Shown here piece after piece: positions 1 through 12,107 of a stretch of DNA of 64,000 bases. Numbering within the stretch: position 1 is the stretch's first letter; each line of letters begins with the position of its first letter. Source of the stretch: Ceratotherium simum simum (taxonomy: Eukaryota; Chordata; Mammalia; Perissodactyla; Rhinocerotidae); contig NW_004454178.1 of assembly GCF_000283155.1 (NCBI RefSeq), positions 10,392,680 through 10,456,679 of the forward strand, in the 5' to 3' direction. The notes under the pieces were generated by a model. It was not told the origin of the DNA, made no database searches, and saw only the letters and a list, made by a program, of their open reading frames with translations. The translations under genes were made by a program, and so were the position numbers.

Positions 1-1284
1 AGAGAGCATATCACTAATATTATTTTGAAAGACAAAAAGTGAATCAATTTTTCTTTCCAAACAAACTAAACACACTCAATTTCACTCATGAGCTGAGATG
101 CTAACTGCCAGCTCCCCATGTAAAGGTAAGTTATACTAGCAATGATGCCACTTCTGAGAACTGAGGCTCAAAATAGGAACACTCCCAGAACTTCAAATGT
201 CTCCAGCTCATGTGATCTCCTCTAATATTTCACGTGCGAATTTGCAGGCCATCTGAAAGAATAAGAAATTGTGTTCATTTCTTTCTCTGCAGATTCCCAG
301 AAGACCATTCAGTTTTATGTAATGCAAGAACATTACAGTTTGGGGTGGGAAGTCTTCACAGCTCAAACAGCCTGCCTCTTTGGGATTTGTAGCACTGTTT
401 TAGATTTCGGCTTCCTGCTTCGCATTTCTGCATTGGTTTCCTGCCGTTTCACCATCACACCCAATGGCTTTTCAGAACAGAGTTCTGTTTAAGCACTTTC
501 TTTTATTAAATGTGGTGCATTTAGTATGGCTGGATTACGTTACATAAAACTATGTTGGCAAATTAATTACTAAGCATCCTCTTGTCATGGCAAACTTATA
601 TGTGTACACATACAAACGCAATAAATCATTGGTCTGGAGTAAATGAGTTGCTATAAAACATGGATTTCTACAGTCATAGGAGTTGTAATTACTTTGTCAT
701 CACAGACCTCTTAGGTCTACTCAATAGCACCACAGCTGTCTGGACAGTCAAGAAAGCAGACAACCAAACAGTTGTCTTGATAAACACAAAACAAAAAGAT
801 CAAGTTGAATTATTTTCCACCCACCATCTCAAACCTATCAGGTCCCTTGTTACCATATAAAAATAACAGAGGGCTGAGGTCAGATTCTCTTTGCTTTAAG
901 CTTTTCTGGGAGTCATGTATCATTTTTTGTTTTTAGATAATAATTTTTTATCTAAAAGGTGAAATTATAATCACCTCTCAAATAGGGTCATGGTTTTATT
1001 GCTTATTTTATAATGCTTCATTTTTCATTTTATAATGCTTTCATTTTATAATGCTTCATTTCATGATTTCTAGAAACTAAAGATAATAATACATATTTTG
1101 CAAATTACACATTAATAATAATTACTTGGTAATATGTTTATAATAGCATTTAAAACTGTACACATTTCTAAGTAACACAGATTAGCTAAAGTCACTTAAC
1201 AAAGTAAATAAGGCAGTGTTAATTCTTATGCATGTTTACCCTGTCCAATACTTCCAACAATAGAATTGTTGGAATTCCAGCTGT
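1..1284. other. Unassigned AT-rich sequence
   Basis: No gene or recognisable repeat family was seen apart from the small tandem array listed separately. A splice-acceptor-like tract (pyrimidines then CTGCAG) ends at 292, but the open frame that follows (to 492) matches nothing I recognise and has no matching donor. Confidence 0.5.
1005..1056. repeat. Short tandem repeat, three copies of a 14-base unit
   Basis: The unit ATTTTATAATGCTT occurs exactly at 1005-1018, 1027-1040 and 1043-1056, separated by short T/C-rich spacers. It is a local slippage-type array in AT-rich DNA with no coding meaning. Confidence 0.85.
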
Positions 1285-1428
1285 CAAACAATTTTTCAGA
1301 TGAGAGAACTGAGGTAAAGTGAGATTAAGTAAATTACCTGGGCCACATAGCTAGTGAGTGATGGGGCCAGAATTCAGTCCTAGAGAGTCTAACTGCAGAG
1401 CCTTGCTCTTAGCCACTGTGCCGTGCTC
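1285..1428 (+). mobile_element. MIR SINE fragment
   Basis: It carries the MIR core in sense order: CAGATGAGAGAACTGAGG, then a GTTAAGTAAATTACC-like block, CACATAGCTAGTGAGTG, and CCAGAATTCAGTCC, ending near a 'CTTAGCCACTGTGCC' box. This is the standard tRNA-derived mammalian-wide SINE layout. It is old and diverged, and the 5' half is missing or unrecognisable. Confidence 0.85.
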
Positions 1429-1439
1429 TCACATGTCTC

Positions 1440-1612
1440 TGGTCCTCCCTGATCCCAACAGTCTTCACACTGCCTTCATCGTTTACTTGAGTTCCCTCCA
1501 GGTTACAAGCTCAGGAGGCAAGGGCTTGACTGCACCACTGTAAATCCAGCCCATGGGACTGGGCCAAGCAGATAGTAAACTCTTAATAAGTCTCAAAGGA
1601 ACAAATGAATGA
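1440..1612 (+). mobile_element. L2 LINE 3' end, diverged
   Basis: The segment resembles the L2 3' untranslated end: a GGCAAGGGCTTG block, a 'CACTGTAAATCCAG' block, a 'GCAGATAGTAAACTCTTAATAA' block, and a terminal GAATGAATGA. It directly follows the MIR. Divergence is high, so the limits are approximate. Confidence 0.6.
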
Positions 1613-4259
1613 ATGACTAAAGCATTGTGTTTCTAGTTTAAATTGTCTTCAGGTTGCTCCTTGCCATGAAATTGTGCTTGAGCTCTTCAAAGAGAGATAT
1701 GTTGGAAAAGCAGAAGGAACTTGAGATCTGGGGAGGCAGAGGAAGTGCTGCTTAGAGTCCCTTGATGAACTATGGGTGATACCAAGGTGGGGAAAGAAGT
1801 TAGAGGGCAAAGCCAGCCTCTCGAATAGTATGGTTACTATGGTCTCTATGATACTGGTGGCTTTGGCACCAGAGGGACTCAGGACCTCAGTGCTGGTACC
1901 AGAAGCAAGGGCAACAATGTCACCCTCTCAGGAATGTTCCCAGTCTATCGGATTGAATCCCAGTGTTACTGCACAAGACTGGTGCAGGTGACATGGTACT
2001 CAGGCATGTCTTTGGCACTGTGGTCTTTCCCAGTATTCCTGGAGTGGGGAGGAAGCTCTCCGATTGTACTTTATGGGCCTGGAGACTTTGTTGGTGCACT
2101 TTAATGCAGGAAGATGGAACTAGAGGAAGAAAAGGGTAGATTCTAGGTTCTAGTAGAGTGGGCTGTGTTTGGTATTATGCATATCTTCCAAGGACTCCCA
2201 GAAAAGTTTGGAGGAATGAAGAGACTGAAGGACCTGTTTTAATAGGTCAAGTCAGAGTTAGATAAACACTAACTTCATTTTTATATGCTGGCTGGTGTGG
2301 ACTGAGGATATAAAGATTCCACTTGATTACATTCAGAGACAAATGTCTTGGGGACAATAAACCAACCTGCCAATTTTCACGGTTGTGTAGGATGTGTGTG
2401 TGAAGGTGGCAAGGCCACAAAATAAAAGCAAAATGATCCTCATCATGAAGCCCAAAGAGCTTTGGGTCTTGGGAACATGTGCTTGTGTTACATATCCATG
2501 TGTGCTGTGTTGAAAACATGGCGCCCGTGAAAGGGATCCCTAGATTATGTGACTTATTGGCTACACAAATAAGTAGCCTGCGATAAATGAGAATTTAATT
2601 GACACAACTATAGTTCTGGGAAATACATCAAGTGTATCTTTTAATAAAAGTTGAGAAATTGCTTTCCCTTAATTAAAGTGAGTGAGGAGAGAGTTCATAG
2701 GAAATTAAACAAAAGTGTTGGGTCGTGGGGTCGGGGGTGTGAATTCTAGAGCCTGTGAGGGTTGCACTTTCCCTGGGGCTCCAACTTGGGGCTCTTTAAA
2801 AAACAAACACACCTTGCATGGTAGACAGAGGCCGTTTGGACACCCCTCCTCTTGGCAAAAGTTTTCATCAGACTTGAGTCAAGAACTTTATTTCGCTCTG
2901 CAACTATGTTTGTGGAAGGAAATGGTATTTTTGTTCCAAGCACAGGAGAATAGAGTCAGGCAAAAAGATAAAGATTTAAAAGGTCTCATACTTCATGGGG
3001 AAAAAGAAATATTTACGAAGATATTCTTAACCTCAAGTGAAGAAGCAGGAAGCCACTCTCCCAACTTTCTTGCTCTAGCAAGTTGGACTAGCGCCTGGGG
3101 AAATCCTCCTTCATTAGGGAGTTGCACAAATCCCCTTTCTTCTTCACTGCTGCTGTTTTGGCTGTTCTCTGTTTCTAATCTCTTCTGTTGACATCCTGGA
3201 GGGCTGCCTACAACCCTGCTCTTGTCCTCATTCCCCACTTCTTCCCCAGGCGCGTCCGCAAGGATCGGGGGAAGTGTCTGGGGTGGTAGTACTGGTTGGA
3301 GGTGAGGAGTGAGTGAGCCCCTTCTCTCCCTTGCTGTCACTACCCCACTCCCAAGCTTAGTATCCTCAGCAGCTTTTCCAGTCCCAACTTATCAATTAAA
3401 CCCCTTGCTCATATTGTAGGACCCCTATGCATGCCCATCCTAGCACCTGGCCTTGCCTTTTATGATTATATACCTGGAATGGCTAGATCCCAGTTTGCAT
3501 TTTTTTTTCATAAAATGGGAAAAAACCTTACTTTTCTCTTTAATATACCCTACCCGGGACCTCTGTGCATAGGAAAGAACCTTTTCCTTCCAATCCGTTT
3601 CTTTTGCGAGTTCTAGCACTGCTGCCTTTGAAAATTGCAAAGACTGCTATTATGCTGGGAACGGGAGGAAACGAGAGAGGCTGGGACAATATGTCTTATC
3701 CGCCACTGGCCATAGAAGTTGTGGACCCCAGGCTGGAAGTAGGAGAAAGAGATAGACTACATTCTGGGACCTTCTTAACGAAGAGAAGGATGCCTGGGGT
3801 GTTGGACTGAGGCTATTCCGAGGGAGGTGCAAGATGTCTTCACCCCTTTACTCTTAACCCCTTTTTCTTCTCTGCCTTAGTCTGAGATTGCTGCTGCCAT
3901 AGACTTGGGGCTGGAGGGGTTGTAATCCCCTCTTTGCAGTGAACGTGAGGGCCTGGGAGGTCTCTGGGGAACTGGAAGCCCCTTATCCTATTGGAAACAT
4001 TCCAGACACCCCAGAGCAGGGGAATCTATACATTGTGCTATCAGAAAATTGTTACCATAGATTTTACATTCTATATTGTTATAGAATACATGTTGCGGAT
4101 TGTAGAATACCAGACTTTTTTGGGCTTCCCTGAGAAACTAATTACGAAACAAGTGTGCTGTTTTGAGTCCTAAACAGCTGGTTTTTGAGGGAAGAACCAT
4201 TTCGAAATCAAAGGCTGCCTGTGAAAGGCAAAATAATACCTTTCAAAAAGATAATAATG
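1613..4259. other. Unassigned sequence, no supported gene
   Basis: No repeat family was recognised. The stretch is locally less AT-rich and holds the longest plus-strand frame outside a repeat (2715-3191, 158 codons). That frame has no family resemblance, signal or domain and is crossed by frames on the other strand, so I treat it as chance. About 2500-2700 is AT-rich unique sequence. Confidence 0.5.
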
Positions 4260-4455
4260 CGGCCAGCCCAGTGTCTTAGTGCTTGGGTTCATGTGCTCTG
4301 CTTTGGCAGCCCAGAGTTCGCAGGTTTGAATCCCTGGCGCGGACAGACATACTGCGATTCAAGCCACATTGTGGTGGCATCCCACATAAAAAATAGAGGA
4401 AGATGGGCACAGATGTTAGCTCAGGGCCAATCTTCCTCACCAAAAAAAAAAAAAA
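4260..4455 (+). mobile_element. ERE-type tRNA-derived SINE, short form
   Basis: The head is GGCCAGCCCAGTG, followed by a tRNA-like region, a CCACATTGTGGTGGCATCCC segment, an AGAGGAAGATGGGCACAGATG segment, GTTAGCTCAGGGCCAATCTTCCTCA, and an A-rich tail. The second tail repeat (GGATTGGCA...) is absent, so the copy ends after the first tail block. A weak target duplication AAAGATA lies on both sides. ERE SINEs are known only from Perissodactyla. Confidence 0.9.
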
Positions 4456-5156
4456 GATAGTACAAATGATTACATTTTTTGATATATTTTCTTTGTATTT
4501 CTGTGTATATTTTTTGGAATAATAGCTTTATTCTTTTTTAATTTCTTAAATATTTGAGATTTATGATTATACTACCAATTTGCCTATCTTGAAAAAATAT
4601 TAATAGACATACTCTAGTTAATCAGGAGTTGAATTAAAATTAGAGACAAATTTACTGTGAAGCTATTAAAGCTTTAGCTTCAGGGCCCCGTCCAAAGCCC
4701 TTGGAGTGTAACGTGTGTAAAGAGTATTTTAACCACCATTGGTTAAGAACACTGTCTCCATCTGCTCTGACATCCCCTCTGTGACATGTCTCCTCATCGT
4801 CATTGACTCTGGGGTGGTCCTGAGCATTTTTTCTAAATAAATATTCACTTTCATACCTAATTCACAATTTGATATTCTTTTTCTTAAAGAGTTCTCCAAA
4901 TTTTATGATTCACATTCCTTGAAATCTGTGTCTGCCCTAATGAAAATCAAGAACTAGGATTTTTGATATTAAAGGACTGAGGGTAAAGGTTCATATGAGC
5001 AAACACAGAATCAAGGCTAAATAATTCTTTGAAATATACTGACAAGCTGAACATAAATGTATACGTATTTCTTGAAGAATGTTTTATATTATATAAAAAT
5101 ATTTTATGTCATGGAGTGGAGCGGAATATATTCCTCTTTGTGATAAGTCACCAATT
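4456..5156. other. Unassigned AT-rich sequence
   Basis: No gene, open frame of note or recognised repeat was seen between two SINEs. Confidence 0.5.
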
Positions 5157-5170
5157 AAGACCTACTTTCA

Positions 5171-5421
5171 GGGGCCAGCCCTGTGGCATGGCGGTTAGGT
5201 TTGCACGCTCCGCTTTGGTGGCCCAGGGTTCGCAGGTTTGGATCCCAGGCACAGACCTACACACCTCTTATCAGGCTGTGCTGTGGCGGTGTCCCATAGA
5301 AAACAGAGGAAGATGGGCGCAGATGTTAGCCCAGGGCCAATCTTGCTCAGCAAAAAACAAAAGGAGGATTGGCAACAGATGTGAGCTCAGAGCTAATCTT
5401 CCTCAAAAAACAAACAAACGA
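5171..5421 (+). mobile_element. ERE-type SINE with perfect target duplication
   Basis: A full-length copy from GGGGCCAGCCCTGTGGC to the CAAACAAACG tail, with both tail repeats (GTTAGCCCAGGGCC and GTGAGCTCAGAGC). A 14-base target duplication AAGACCTACTTTCA is exact at 5157-5170 and 5422-5435. An open frame of 170 codons runs through it by chance. Confidence 0.95.
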
Positions 5422-5560
5422 AAGACCTACTTTCAAAATTCCTCTCTCCTTTCTAATCCATTCTGTAGTCATTCAAGTCTGCAAGCTGGACCACAACTGC
5501 ACCTTTATCATGAACAGGCTGTGCATTTAGTATATACTTAAGGTTTTTCTTTAAATCCTT

Positions 5561-5728
5561 TCTACTCAAAGTGTGGTCCACGGATCAGCAGCATCCGCGA
5601 ATCAGCATCCCGGGAGTTTGTTAGAAATTCAGTATCACCCAACTCCAGATCTATTGAGTCAGAATCTGCCTTGTAACAAGATTTCCATGTGTTTCTTAAA
5701 CACGTGAAGCACAGCTCTAAATGCCCAC
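5561..5728 (+). mobile_element. MER5-family hAT miniature
   Basis: The order CTCAAAGTGTGGTCCACGGA, AGCAGCATC, GGGAGTTTGTTAGAAATTCAG, TATTGAGTCAGAATCTG matches the MER5A/B nonautonomous hAT-Charlie element in sense orientation. The terminal GAGAACCACTG end is lost. Confidence 0.85.
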
Positions 5729-6837
5729 TGCACTTTTGAGTGACAAATAGTATTTGGAAATTGATTACTTCTTTGAATTTAGATAAATGTAGTAATCTCA
5801 CTATTGGAACACAGCATAAAATTTATCCCAGAAGTCTGAACCTGTTTTGGTTATTATATCAAACTGAAAACTTGGTGAACTCGGGCTAATTTTCTTTCCC
5901 CTTGAAATTCTGGTCTCTTCTCCTTTCCCCCCAGTTTTTAACACAAAAAAGGAGGTCTTTTGGTGTCAGTTTCTCAACGAATCTTCTTTACAGAAGAATA
6001 ACAAACAAATCCAGTGGAAAGAGTGTACTCTGTCTGGCCCTTCTCCCTGTCATTTCAGCAATTGCCTGCCAGTGGTTTTCATGGCTTCTCCAGTTCTTCC
6101 TTCTTTGTTCTCTAAGTTGACAACAGAACTTTTAAAAGTTGATATTTTCAGATCACAGGGAAGGTTGTGGTTAGATAAGGATTGGGAGCAAGTTTGACAT
6201 CTGACTCGTTCTGAAATACCCATCCCTGCTTCCTCTGTGACCCCACACCATATTGCTTGTTCCTCTATTAGTAGCGCTTATTTTGTTCTGACTTTTATTG
6301 TATTTGCCTGCCTTTCCAACTGGATTATAAACTCCTTGGGGGTAGAAAGAATTCATATTCATTTTTATTCCTCCCATCACATTCACATTTACTACAAGTG
6401 TCAGTATCACTTAGTAAATTCATGTGTCAGAAATGTACTACATATATATCTGTATATGGAGTGCCAATATCCCTCTTTTTAAAATTAGATTTGTTGTCAC
6501 AGAGACAGCAATGGTTATGACTTGTAGGTTAGAGACAGGAATCGCACAATAAGTCTTGGTTATTGACTAGCAGAATGAGAGAGTTATGTTTCCACAGCCC
6601 CAGTTATAACAGATGGACTATGGCACTCTGAAATTTGATCTAGTAGCATTCATTAAAATATGTGAATGAACCAGATGGTAAAGGGCTGTACTGGGGACAG
6701 TGGGCTTTAGATACGATAGAACAATAATTTTTATAACTTTTTTTTTTCTTTTCAAATTTGATGACATTTCAGAGAATTTCTTTCATCTTTCACTTCACTA
6801 TTTCACACCATCCATAAATAAAGTGGAGGCGGGGTGG
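5729..6837. other. Mostly unassigned sequence
   Basis: No gene was seen. Part of it (about 6285-6415, with a GGATTATAAACTCCTTGGGGG block) looks like a decayed L2 3' end in plus orientation, listed separately with low confidence. The rest is AT-rich with no family assigned. Confidence 0.45.
6285..6415 (+). mobile_element. Possible L2 3' fragment
   Basis: The block 'TGGATTATAAACTCCTTGGGGG' followed by a degenerate 'AGTATCACTTAGTAAATTCATG' resembles the L2 3' end (length-counting and AATAAA-like region). It is heavily diverged. Confidence 0.35.
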
Positions 6838-7012
6838 CCTCCCTGGTTTGAATCCTTGCTCTGTCACTCACTAGCCCTGAAACTACTCTGTGCTTCCATC
6901 CAATTTTGTAAAATGGGGGTGATGAAAATGTTGTTTTTAAACAATGATTATTGGGGCCATAGAACAGTGTCTCTGGCACATAATAGATGATACATATAGA
7001 TATCAATAGATG
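6838..7012 (-). mobile_element. MIR SINE, antisense
   Basis: In plus-strand order it reads GGTTTGAATCCTTGCTCTGTC, ACTCACTAGCC, TTTTGTAAAATGGGGGTGATG and GTGTCTCTGGCACATAATAGATG. This is the reverse complement of a MIR body. The usual 'CTCATAGGGTTG' block is degraded. Confidence 0.8.
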
Positions 7013-7289
7013 ATACTTGATGTTATTGTTATACTTTAACGAAAAGAACAAAAATGATAAGCCTGAGGTTTGGCTTGGAAGTGCAAACACCTGCATATTT
7101 TGCATATCCATTCTGTTTCAGTAAAACCTGAGGGTACACTGACAGATAATCCCATCTATTCAGTCAAAACTTTAGCCAATGGGCTGAATGCTCTTTTTCT
7201 TAGGTCTGAAGTTTCTCTGCAAGGCTTTGAGTTCTAGTGAGTTTTGTTTTCGGTTGCTTTCTTGTTCTTGCTGTCTTCCAGTTGGCACA

Positions 7290-7870
7290 TGTGGCAGACA
7301 GACCCGAAGGGACTTCCAGCAAGCTCCCACCTCTTGGTATCTACACTTTTTTGCATCCCCTTTCCTGAGCGTGTGTGGAACCCGTGACTCATGTCTAACT
7401 GACAGAATATGACAAAGGTGATGGACTATCACTCTTATTATTACATTGTGCTACATGACTCCTTCTTAGCAGACTGCAGAGAGATTCTGCCAGCTGGCTT
7501 GATGGAGTAAGCAGCCATGTTGAGGAAGCCAGGTGGCAAGGAACTATGGGGCTCCTTCCAGGACCTGAGGGCAGCCTCCAGCCAACAGCCAGTGAAAAAG
7601 CAGGGCCCTCAGTCATACGCCACAAGGGAATAAATTCCACCAACAACATGAATGAGCTTGGAAGCAGATTCTTCCCCTGTCAAGACTTCAGATGAAATGT
7701 AGCCCAGTTGACATCTTGATTGTAGCCTGTGAGATTCTGAGCAGAGGACCCACTTATGCCATGCCAGGATTCCTGACTCACAAAAGCTGTAACACAATAA
7801 ATGTGTGTAGTTTTCGGTCACTAGGTTTGTGGTGATTTGTTACACAGTCATAGAAAACTTGTATAGTACA
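7290..7870 (+). mobile_element. Solo LTR, ERVL/MaLR (MLT) type
   Basis: It starts TGTGGCAGACAG. It continues with blocks CACCTCTTGGTATCTACAC, CAACAGCCAGTG, AACATGAATGAGCTTGGAAG, ATGCCAGGATTCCTGACTCA, an AATAAATGTGTGTAG polyadenylation region, TTTGTGGTGATTTGTTACAC and a final ATAGAAAACTTGTA. This order is typical of MLT-class LTRs of old nonautonomous ERVL relatives. No internal region or partner LTR lies beside it. I could not confirm a 5-base target duplication. Confidence 0.8.
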
Positions 7871-8107
7871 GTTACCAACACATCAGAGGGACTCACATTG
7901 GGCAATGGGTCTAATGGTCTAAGACCTTTTTGGCTGTGTTCTCTTGGTTATTTTGTGGTGGCTGGGGGCCTTTAAGGTGGGCTTGCATGAGCTGGTTCAA
8001 ACTATTTTAAGGCCAAATTCCACTTTCCAGTAGGGAGTCGGCTTGGACTTGCATGGGAGCTAAAAATAATTTTTCCTTAATCAAATCATTCTTTCAGTTC
8101 CCCTTGC
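7871..8107. other. Unassigned sequence between LTR and L1
   Basis: Contains no open frame of note and no repeat I recognise. Confidence 0.5.
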
Positions 8108-9232
8108 CTTTAAAAAAAATTAGTAAACTTTATTTTTTAAAACAATTTCAGATTTACAGAAGAATTGAGCAGAGAGTATGGAGAACTCCCATAAACACCC
8201 TCCAACCCCACAGTTTCCTCTATTATTAACATCTTGCATTGATGTGGTACATGTTACAATTGATGAGTCAATATTGATATATAATTATTAGCTATTTATT
8301 AACTAAAGCATAACATCGTGTATCCACCATTACAGTAACACACTGAGTAGTTTCACCACCTTAAAAATACCTGTGCTCCACCTGTTCACCCTTCCCCTCT
8401 CCAAAACCCATGACAACCACTGATTATTTTTTTTACTGTCTCTATAGTTTGCCTTTTCCAGAATGTCATATGGTGGAATCGTACAGTATATAGCCTTTTC
8501 AGACTGGTTTCATTCACTCAGCAATATGCATTTATGGTTCTTCTGTGTCTTTTTATGGCTTGGTAGCTCTTTTTTTTGTTGTTGAATAATATTCCATTAT
8601 AAGGATGTACCATAGTTTGTTCATCCATTGATTTACTGAAGGATATTTTGGTTGCTTATAGTTTTGGGTGCTTTGAATAAAGCTGCTATTATCATTCATA
8701 TGCAGGTTTTTGTGTAGACATGTTTTCAACTCAGTTGGGTGAATATCTAGGAATATGATGGCTGGATCGTATGATAAAACTATTTTAAATTTGTAAGAAA
8801 TCACAAAACTTTCTTTCAAAATGGCTATACCACTTTGCATTCCCATCAGCAATTGATGCAAGTCCCTGATGCTCCACATCCTCCTCAGCATTTGGTGTTG
8901 TCAGTGTTCTGGATTTTGGCCATCTTAATAGGTGTGTAGTGGTATCTCATTGTTACTTTAATTTCCAGTTCCCTAGTGACATATAATGTTGAACATTTTT
9001 TCCTATGTTTATTTGTCATCTGTGGAGTGTCTGTTCAGATCTTTAACCCAATTTTAAATCAGATTTTTCATTTTCTTACTGTTGAGTTTTAGGAGTTCTT
9101 TGTATATGTTGGATAATAGTCCTTTATTAGAAATGTCTTTGGCAGATATTTTCTCACGATCTGTTGCTTGTCTTTTAGTTATCTTAACAGTGCCTTTTGC
9201 AGAGCAGAAATTTTAAAATTTGATTAGAAGTG
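8108..9232 (-). mobile_element. L1 LINE 3' end, antisense (5'-truncated)
   Basis: About 1.1 kb of L1 on the minus strand. Starting from the low coordinates it holds the 3' untranslated region (TTTACAGAAGAATTGAGC, then AACTCCCATAAACACCC). It then reaches the ORF2 end (AATATTCCATTATAAGGATG) and further ORF2 sequence up to a 'CAGTGCCTTTTGCAGAGC' block, where it is truncated. It looks like an older mammalian L1M/L1P-type copy. Frames are broken, so it cannot move by itself. Confidence 0.93.
8553..8891 (-). pseudogene. L1 ORF2 C-terminal remnant
   Basis: A 112-codon minus-strand frame contains the pattern NQWMNK...WYILIMEYYSTTKK, the recognisable end of L1 ORF2 just before its stop. In intact L1 this protein supplies endonuclease and reverse transcriptase. 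Here only a short C-terminal part survives, with no catalytic domains. The ATG is fortuitous. It is a fossil inside the L1 fragment, not a gene. Confidence 0.85.
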
Positions 9233-9909
9233 ACTATCTTCCAGGGCCCATGATTGGATTGGAATAACCTTTCAGTACAGGAAGCTCCTGGTTTCGAGGG
9301 CTCTGGGAAAAAATGGCAATGTGTTGCTACCCACACTTGTTCCTGCTGGTCTGCTTCAGAAACTTACATTACATTTTTAAGTACATGGAGGAACAGGAGG
9401 TTCAACTTACAACTGAAGCTTAGCATGAGAAACACATAAGTCCTCAAATGGCAAATATTTGTGACAATATTTATGCCCTCTCAAGGGAGTTTTTTAAAAA
9501 ATAATTCAACCATAATATGATCATATGAAGTAAAACCACAGATAATTTCATTGGCGTTCTCAAAATTTGAATTGCTTTGGCTTTTAAATTCGTATTAGAG
9601 AGGAACTAAGTAATTTACTATAGAATCTTTTAGAACGACTATAAAGAAATAGTAACATTAGAATGTAGTAATTGTTTGGGTGTTGGTCTTTAAGGTATTT
9701 TTTTTTCTAAGTAAAGAAGATTGCTATAGGTTCACCTAAGCACACATTACATAAGTCCCAAATTTCCTTTTATGGAAAAGAAGCTCTTCACTATTTGGCT
9801 ATAACTTTCCTTCCCAGCATTATTGACTCCATTTCCACTCTCCTCACAGATGTTTGGTGACACCCAAAATTCTCAGTTAAACTTTGGACTTTTTGCTTGT
9901 GGTGGTTTT
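9233..9909. other. Unassigned AT-rich sequence
   Basis: No gene or recognised repeat. Confidence 0.5.
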
Positions 9910-10215
9910 GGTGCCTGAAATATCCTTTCCACCCCAACTTCTTCTTCTCCTGGGAAGTCCTACTTACCCTTCAAGGCCCATTTCAATGACCACTTCAGGC
10001 CAGAGTAGATGTTTCCACACAGAACTTAACCCTACATCTATTATATCTCTGATAATCTTCCATGGTAATTGCTTATCTGTCAATATTTTCTCCTGGAAAG
10101 GAAGCTCCTATAAGGAAGAAGATTTTTTTTTTTTCATTTTTTGTCTCTCTGGCATCTAGTAGGATATTTGACTCATTATAGGTGTTCAACAAATGCTTAT
10201 TGGAATATTACAGAT
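9910..10215 (+). mobile_element. L2 LINE 3' portion
   Basis: The order matches the L2 3' end: GAAATATCCTTTCC, GGGAAGTCCTACTTACCCTTCAAGG, then a CTCCTATAAGGAAG block, a 'CATCTAGTAGGATATTTGAC' region and 'GTGTTCAACAAATGCTTATTGG'. A run of T at about 10124-10134 interrupts it. Confidence 0.75.
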
Positions 10216-11307
10216 CGTAGAAATATCTCTCACAGTCCCTACCTATTGTTAGGGAAACATCTGGTTGTACTGTTGGCTCACGAAGCCTTCATGAGTGCCA
10301 ATCATAGCAGAAACAAAATTCTTTCCAATGATAACTTACTGCTTTTATATAATTGAAGAAAAGAGGATGGATTATTTTTCTCTTTCCACCAGTTGTTCAA
10401 CAGATGTTAGTCAGGTTGCATATGGATGTCAAGTTACATGTGAGATTCACCAGTTGTTTATTGCTGGATAACCTTAAAAGGCAAAAGAAGAAACTTCAAA
10501 TGATGATCTTTCTCTAGGGATCTTTATATTTCTTGGTGACATGATGCTATGTGATAAAATAAATAAATAAATATATTGTCTTTGGGGAAAAGTAAGTAGG
10601 AGAGAAAATTCCTTCTGGATGAATCCTTTTATTGTTAATAGATGTCCTTCTAAGTAAAACATTAACCACATGCTTTATTGTAATATTGTGAAAGCACACG
10701 ACTCCAGTCCTGGCTAGCTCATAGTATAGCGCTTGACATATTATAGATGTCATAGATACTCAATAGATATTTGTTGAGGCAACAAAGAGACAAATGAATG
10801 AATTAAGGAATTTAAGGGAGTTCTTCACATCCTACATCCTTTCTAAATAAGTGTGGCAGAATTATTTTTAGATCCTCTCTCTGTTCAAGGTTTTCTTGTG
10901 AGGTCAGAAGGGTTTAGATTAGAAGAGAATCGTGAATAACCTTATCTCTCTTGCATATTCAGCCATGTGTTGTGGATTAACTTTCATGCCCTCAGTAATG
11001 AGGGTGTATCTCCAAGGGCTACTGCATTGGCTGTACTCATCATGGAGTATGTGTTGAGTTCTATGTCTGGTCTCTGTCCAGTCTTCTGATAAGTGCTCTG
11101 AGGGATTCAGAAGGTTGACACATGGTCATTACTCCCAGGAATTAATCATTTAGCCACAAGGAACATAACATGGCTTGGAAAAAATAGAAAACCACTGCCA
11201 GAGAGAGCTGGAGGTGGGAAGTATGGAAAGTAGTCTGATTGGTACTCTTCCAACCTACATACTGTCCATCTCACCCAAGTTCATTGCTGACTATTTATCT
11301 TCTTGTT
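10216..11307. other. Unassigned sequence
   Basis: No gene. It contains a short L2-like end (10700-10800) and otherwise unrecognised AT-rich sequence. Confidence 0.45.
10700..10800 (+). mobile_element. L2 3' terminal fragment
   Basis: 'CTCATAGTATAGCGCTTGACA', 'ATACTCAATAGATATTTGTTG' and a final AAATGAATGAATT resemble the extreme 3' end of L2. Confidence 0.5.
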
Positions 11308-11500
11308 TATTTATTCATTCATCTGTTCATTCATTAAATAAATATGAATTGACCACTACTATATTTTAAGTACTTTGCTAGATACAGAGGATCTAACAGT
11401 GAGTAAAAACAGATGCCTTTCCTAGCAATAACCAAAGAGCTATGTCAATAAATGTAAAATTACAGTTGTGGTAAGAGTTTCAGAGGGAGAGGCAGCAATA
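11308..11500 (-). mobile_element. L2 3' end, antisense
   Basis: It begins with a TTTATTCATTCATCTGTTC run, then a decayed accumulation block (ATTTTAAGTACTTTGCTAGATAC), AACAGTGAGTAAAAACAGATG and GTCAATAAATGTAAAATTACA. This is the reverse-complement order of an L2 3' end. Confidence 0.7.
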
Positions 11501-11857
11501 AGACCAAAGACTATGGCATATTTATCTTTGACCCTCAGTGTCTTACATGTTACCTGGTGCCTGGTAGGTACGTAAAAGGCTTTAGGGATGAATTAGAACC
11601 AGCTTTTGAGATAGGGACAAAAATACCATATACTTTGCCTGCACCTGCCCATCCAGGTTCTTTGAATAATTGTTCCATGTCCTGATTGCAAATTAATATC
11701 TCCTTAATTTTTCTTTAAGAGTTTTTAATTAATTATGAGACTGTAACATTCGAGTCTAGTCAAAGTCATTTAGGTTTGCCTGACATTAAAAATCTTTGAC
11801 TCAAATCCTCATCTCTGGGCTCCTTGACCATTTCCATTTCCCATAAAACCATGATAT

Positions 11858-12045
11858 GTTAGAGGCAGTGCATTGTAGGGGGAAGAGAGTGAGACTTACA
11901 ATTTGGCCTGGTATTTACTACCTCTGAGACCTTGGAATAATAATAGCTGCCTTATCATTTCATGTCATGAGAACCATTTGACATTGCGTGCGTAAAGCAA
12001 ACAAAGGTATATTATAGTTACATTAAACATAGTAGTCATTTCCTG
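11858..12045 (-). mobile_element. MIR SINE, antisense
   Basis: AGAGGCAGTGCATTGTAGGG at the edge, then a decayed TACTACCTCTGAGACCTTGG block and AATAATAGCTGCCTTATC, which is the MIR reverse-complement order. Confidence 0.65.
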
Positions 12046-12107
12046 AACCCACAGTGATACAGAGGGAAGTGAAAGCTGAACTAGTAGTTTTTAAAAATAA
12101 CAGAATC

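Noticed and set aside
1776..1991. Processed pseudogene near 1.7-2.1 kb
   Set aside because: The sequence has a slightly higher GC texture but no recognisable protein, no poly-A tail and no target duplication.
2715..3191. 158-codon plus-strand open frame
   Set aside because: No domain, no family resemblance, and competing frames lie on the other strand. In 128 kb of two-strand sequence, a few frames of this length are expected by chance.
5029..5541. 170-codon plus-strand open frame, the longest in the window
   Set aside because: Most of it is translation through the ERE SINE at 5171-5421.
8553..8891. 112-codon minus-strand frame as a host gene
   Set aside because: It is the C-terminal tail of L1 ORF2 inside a 5'-truncated L1.
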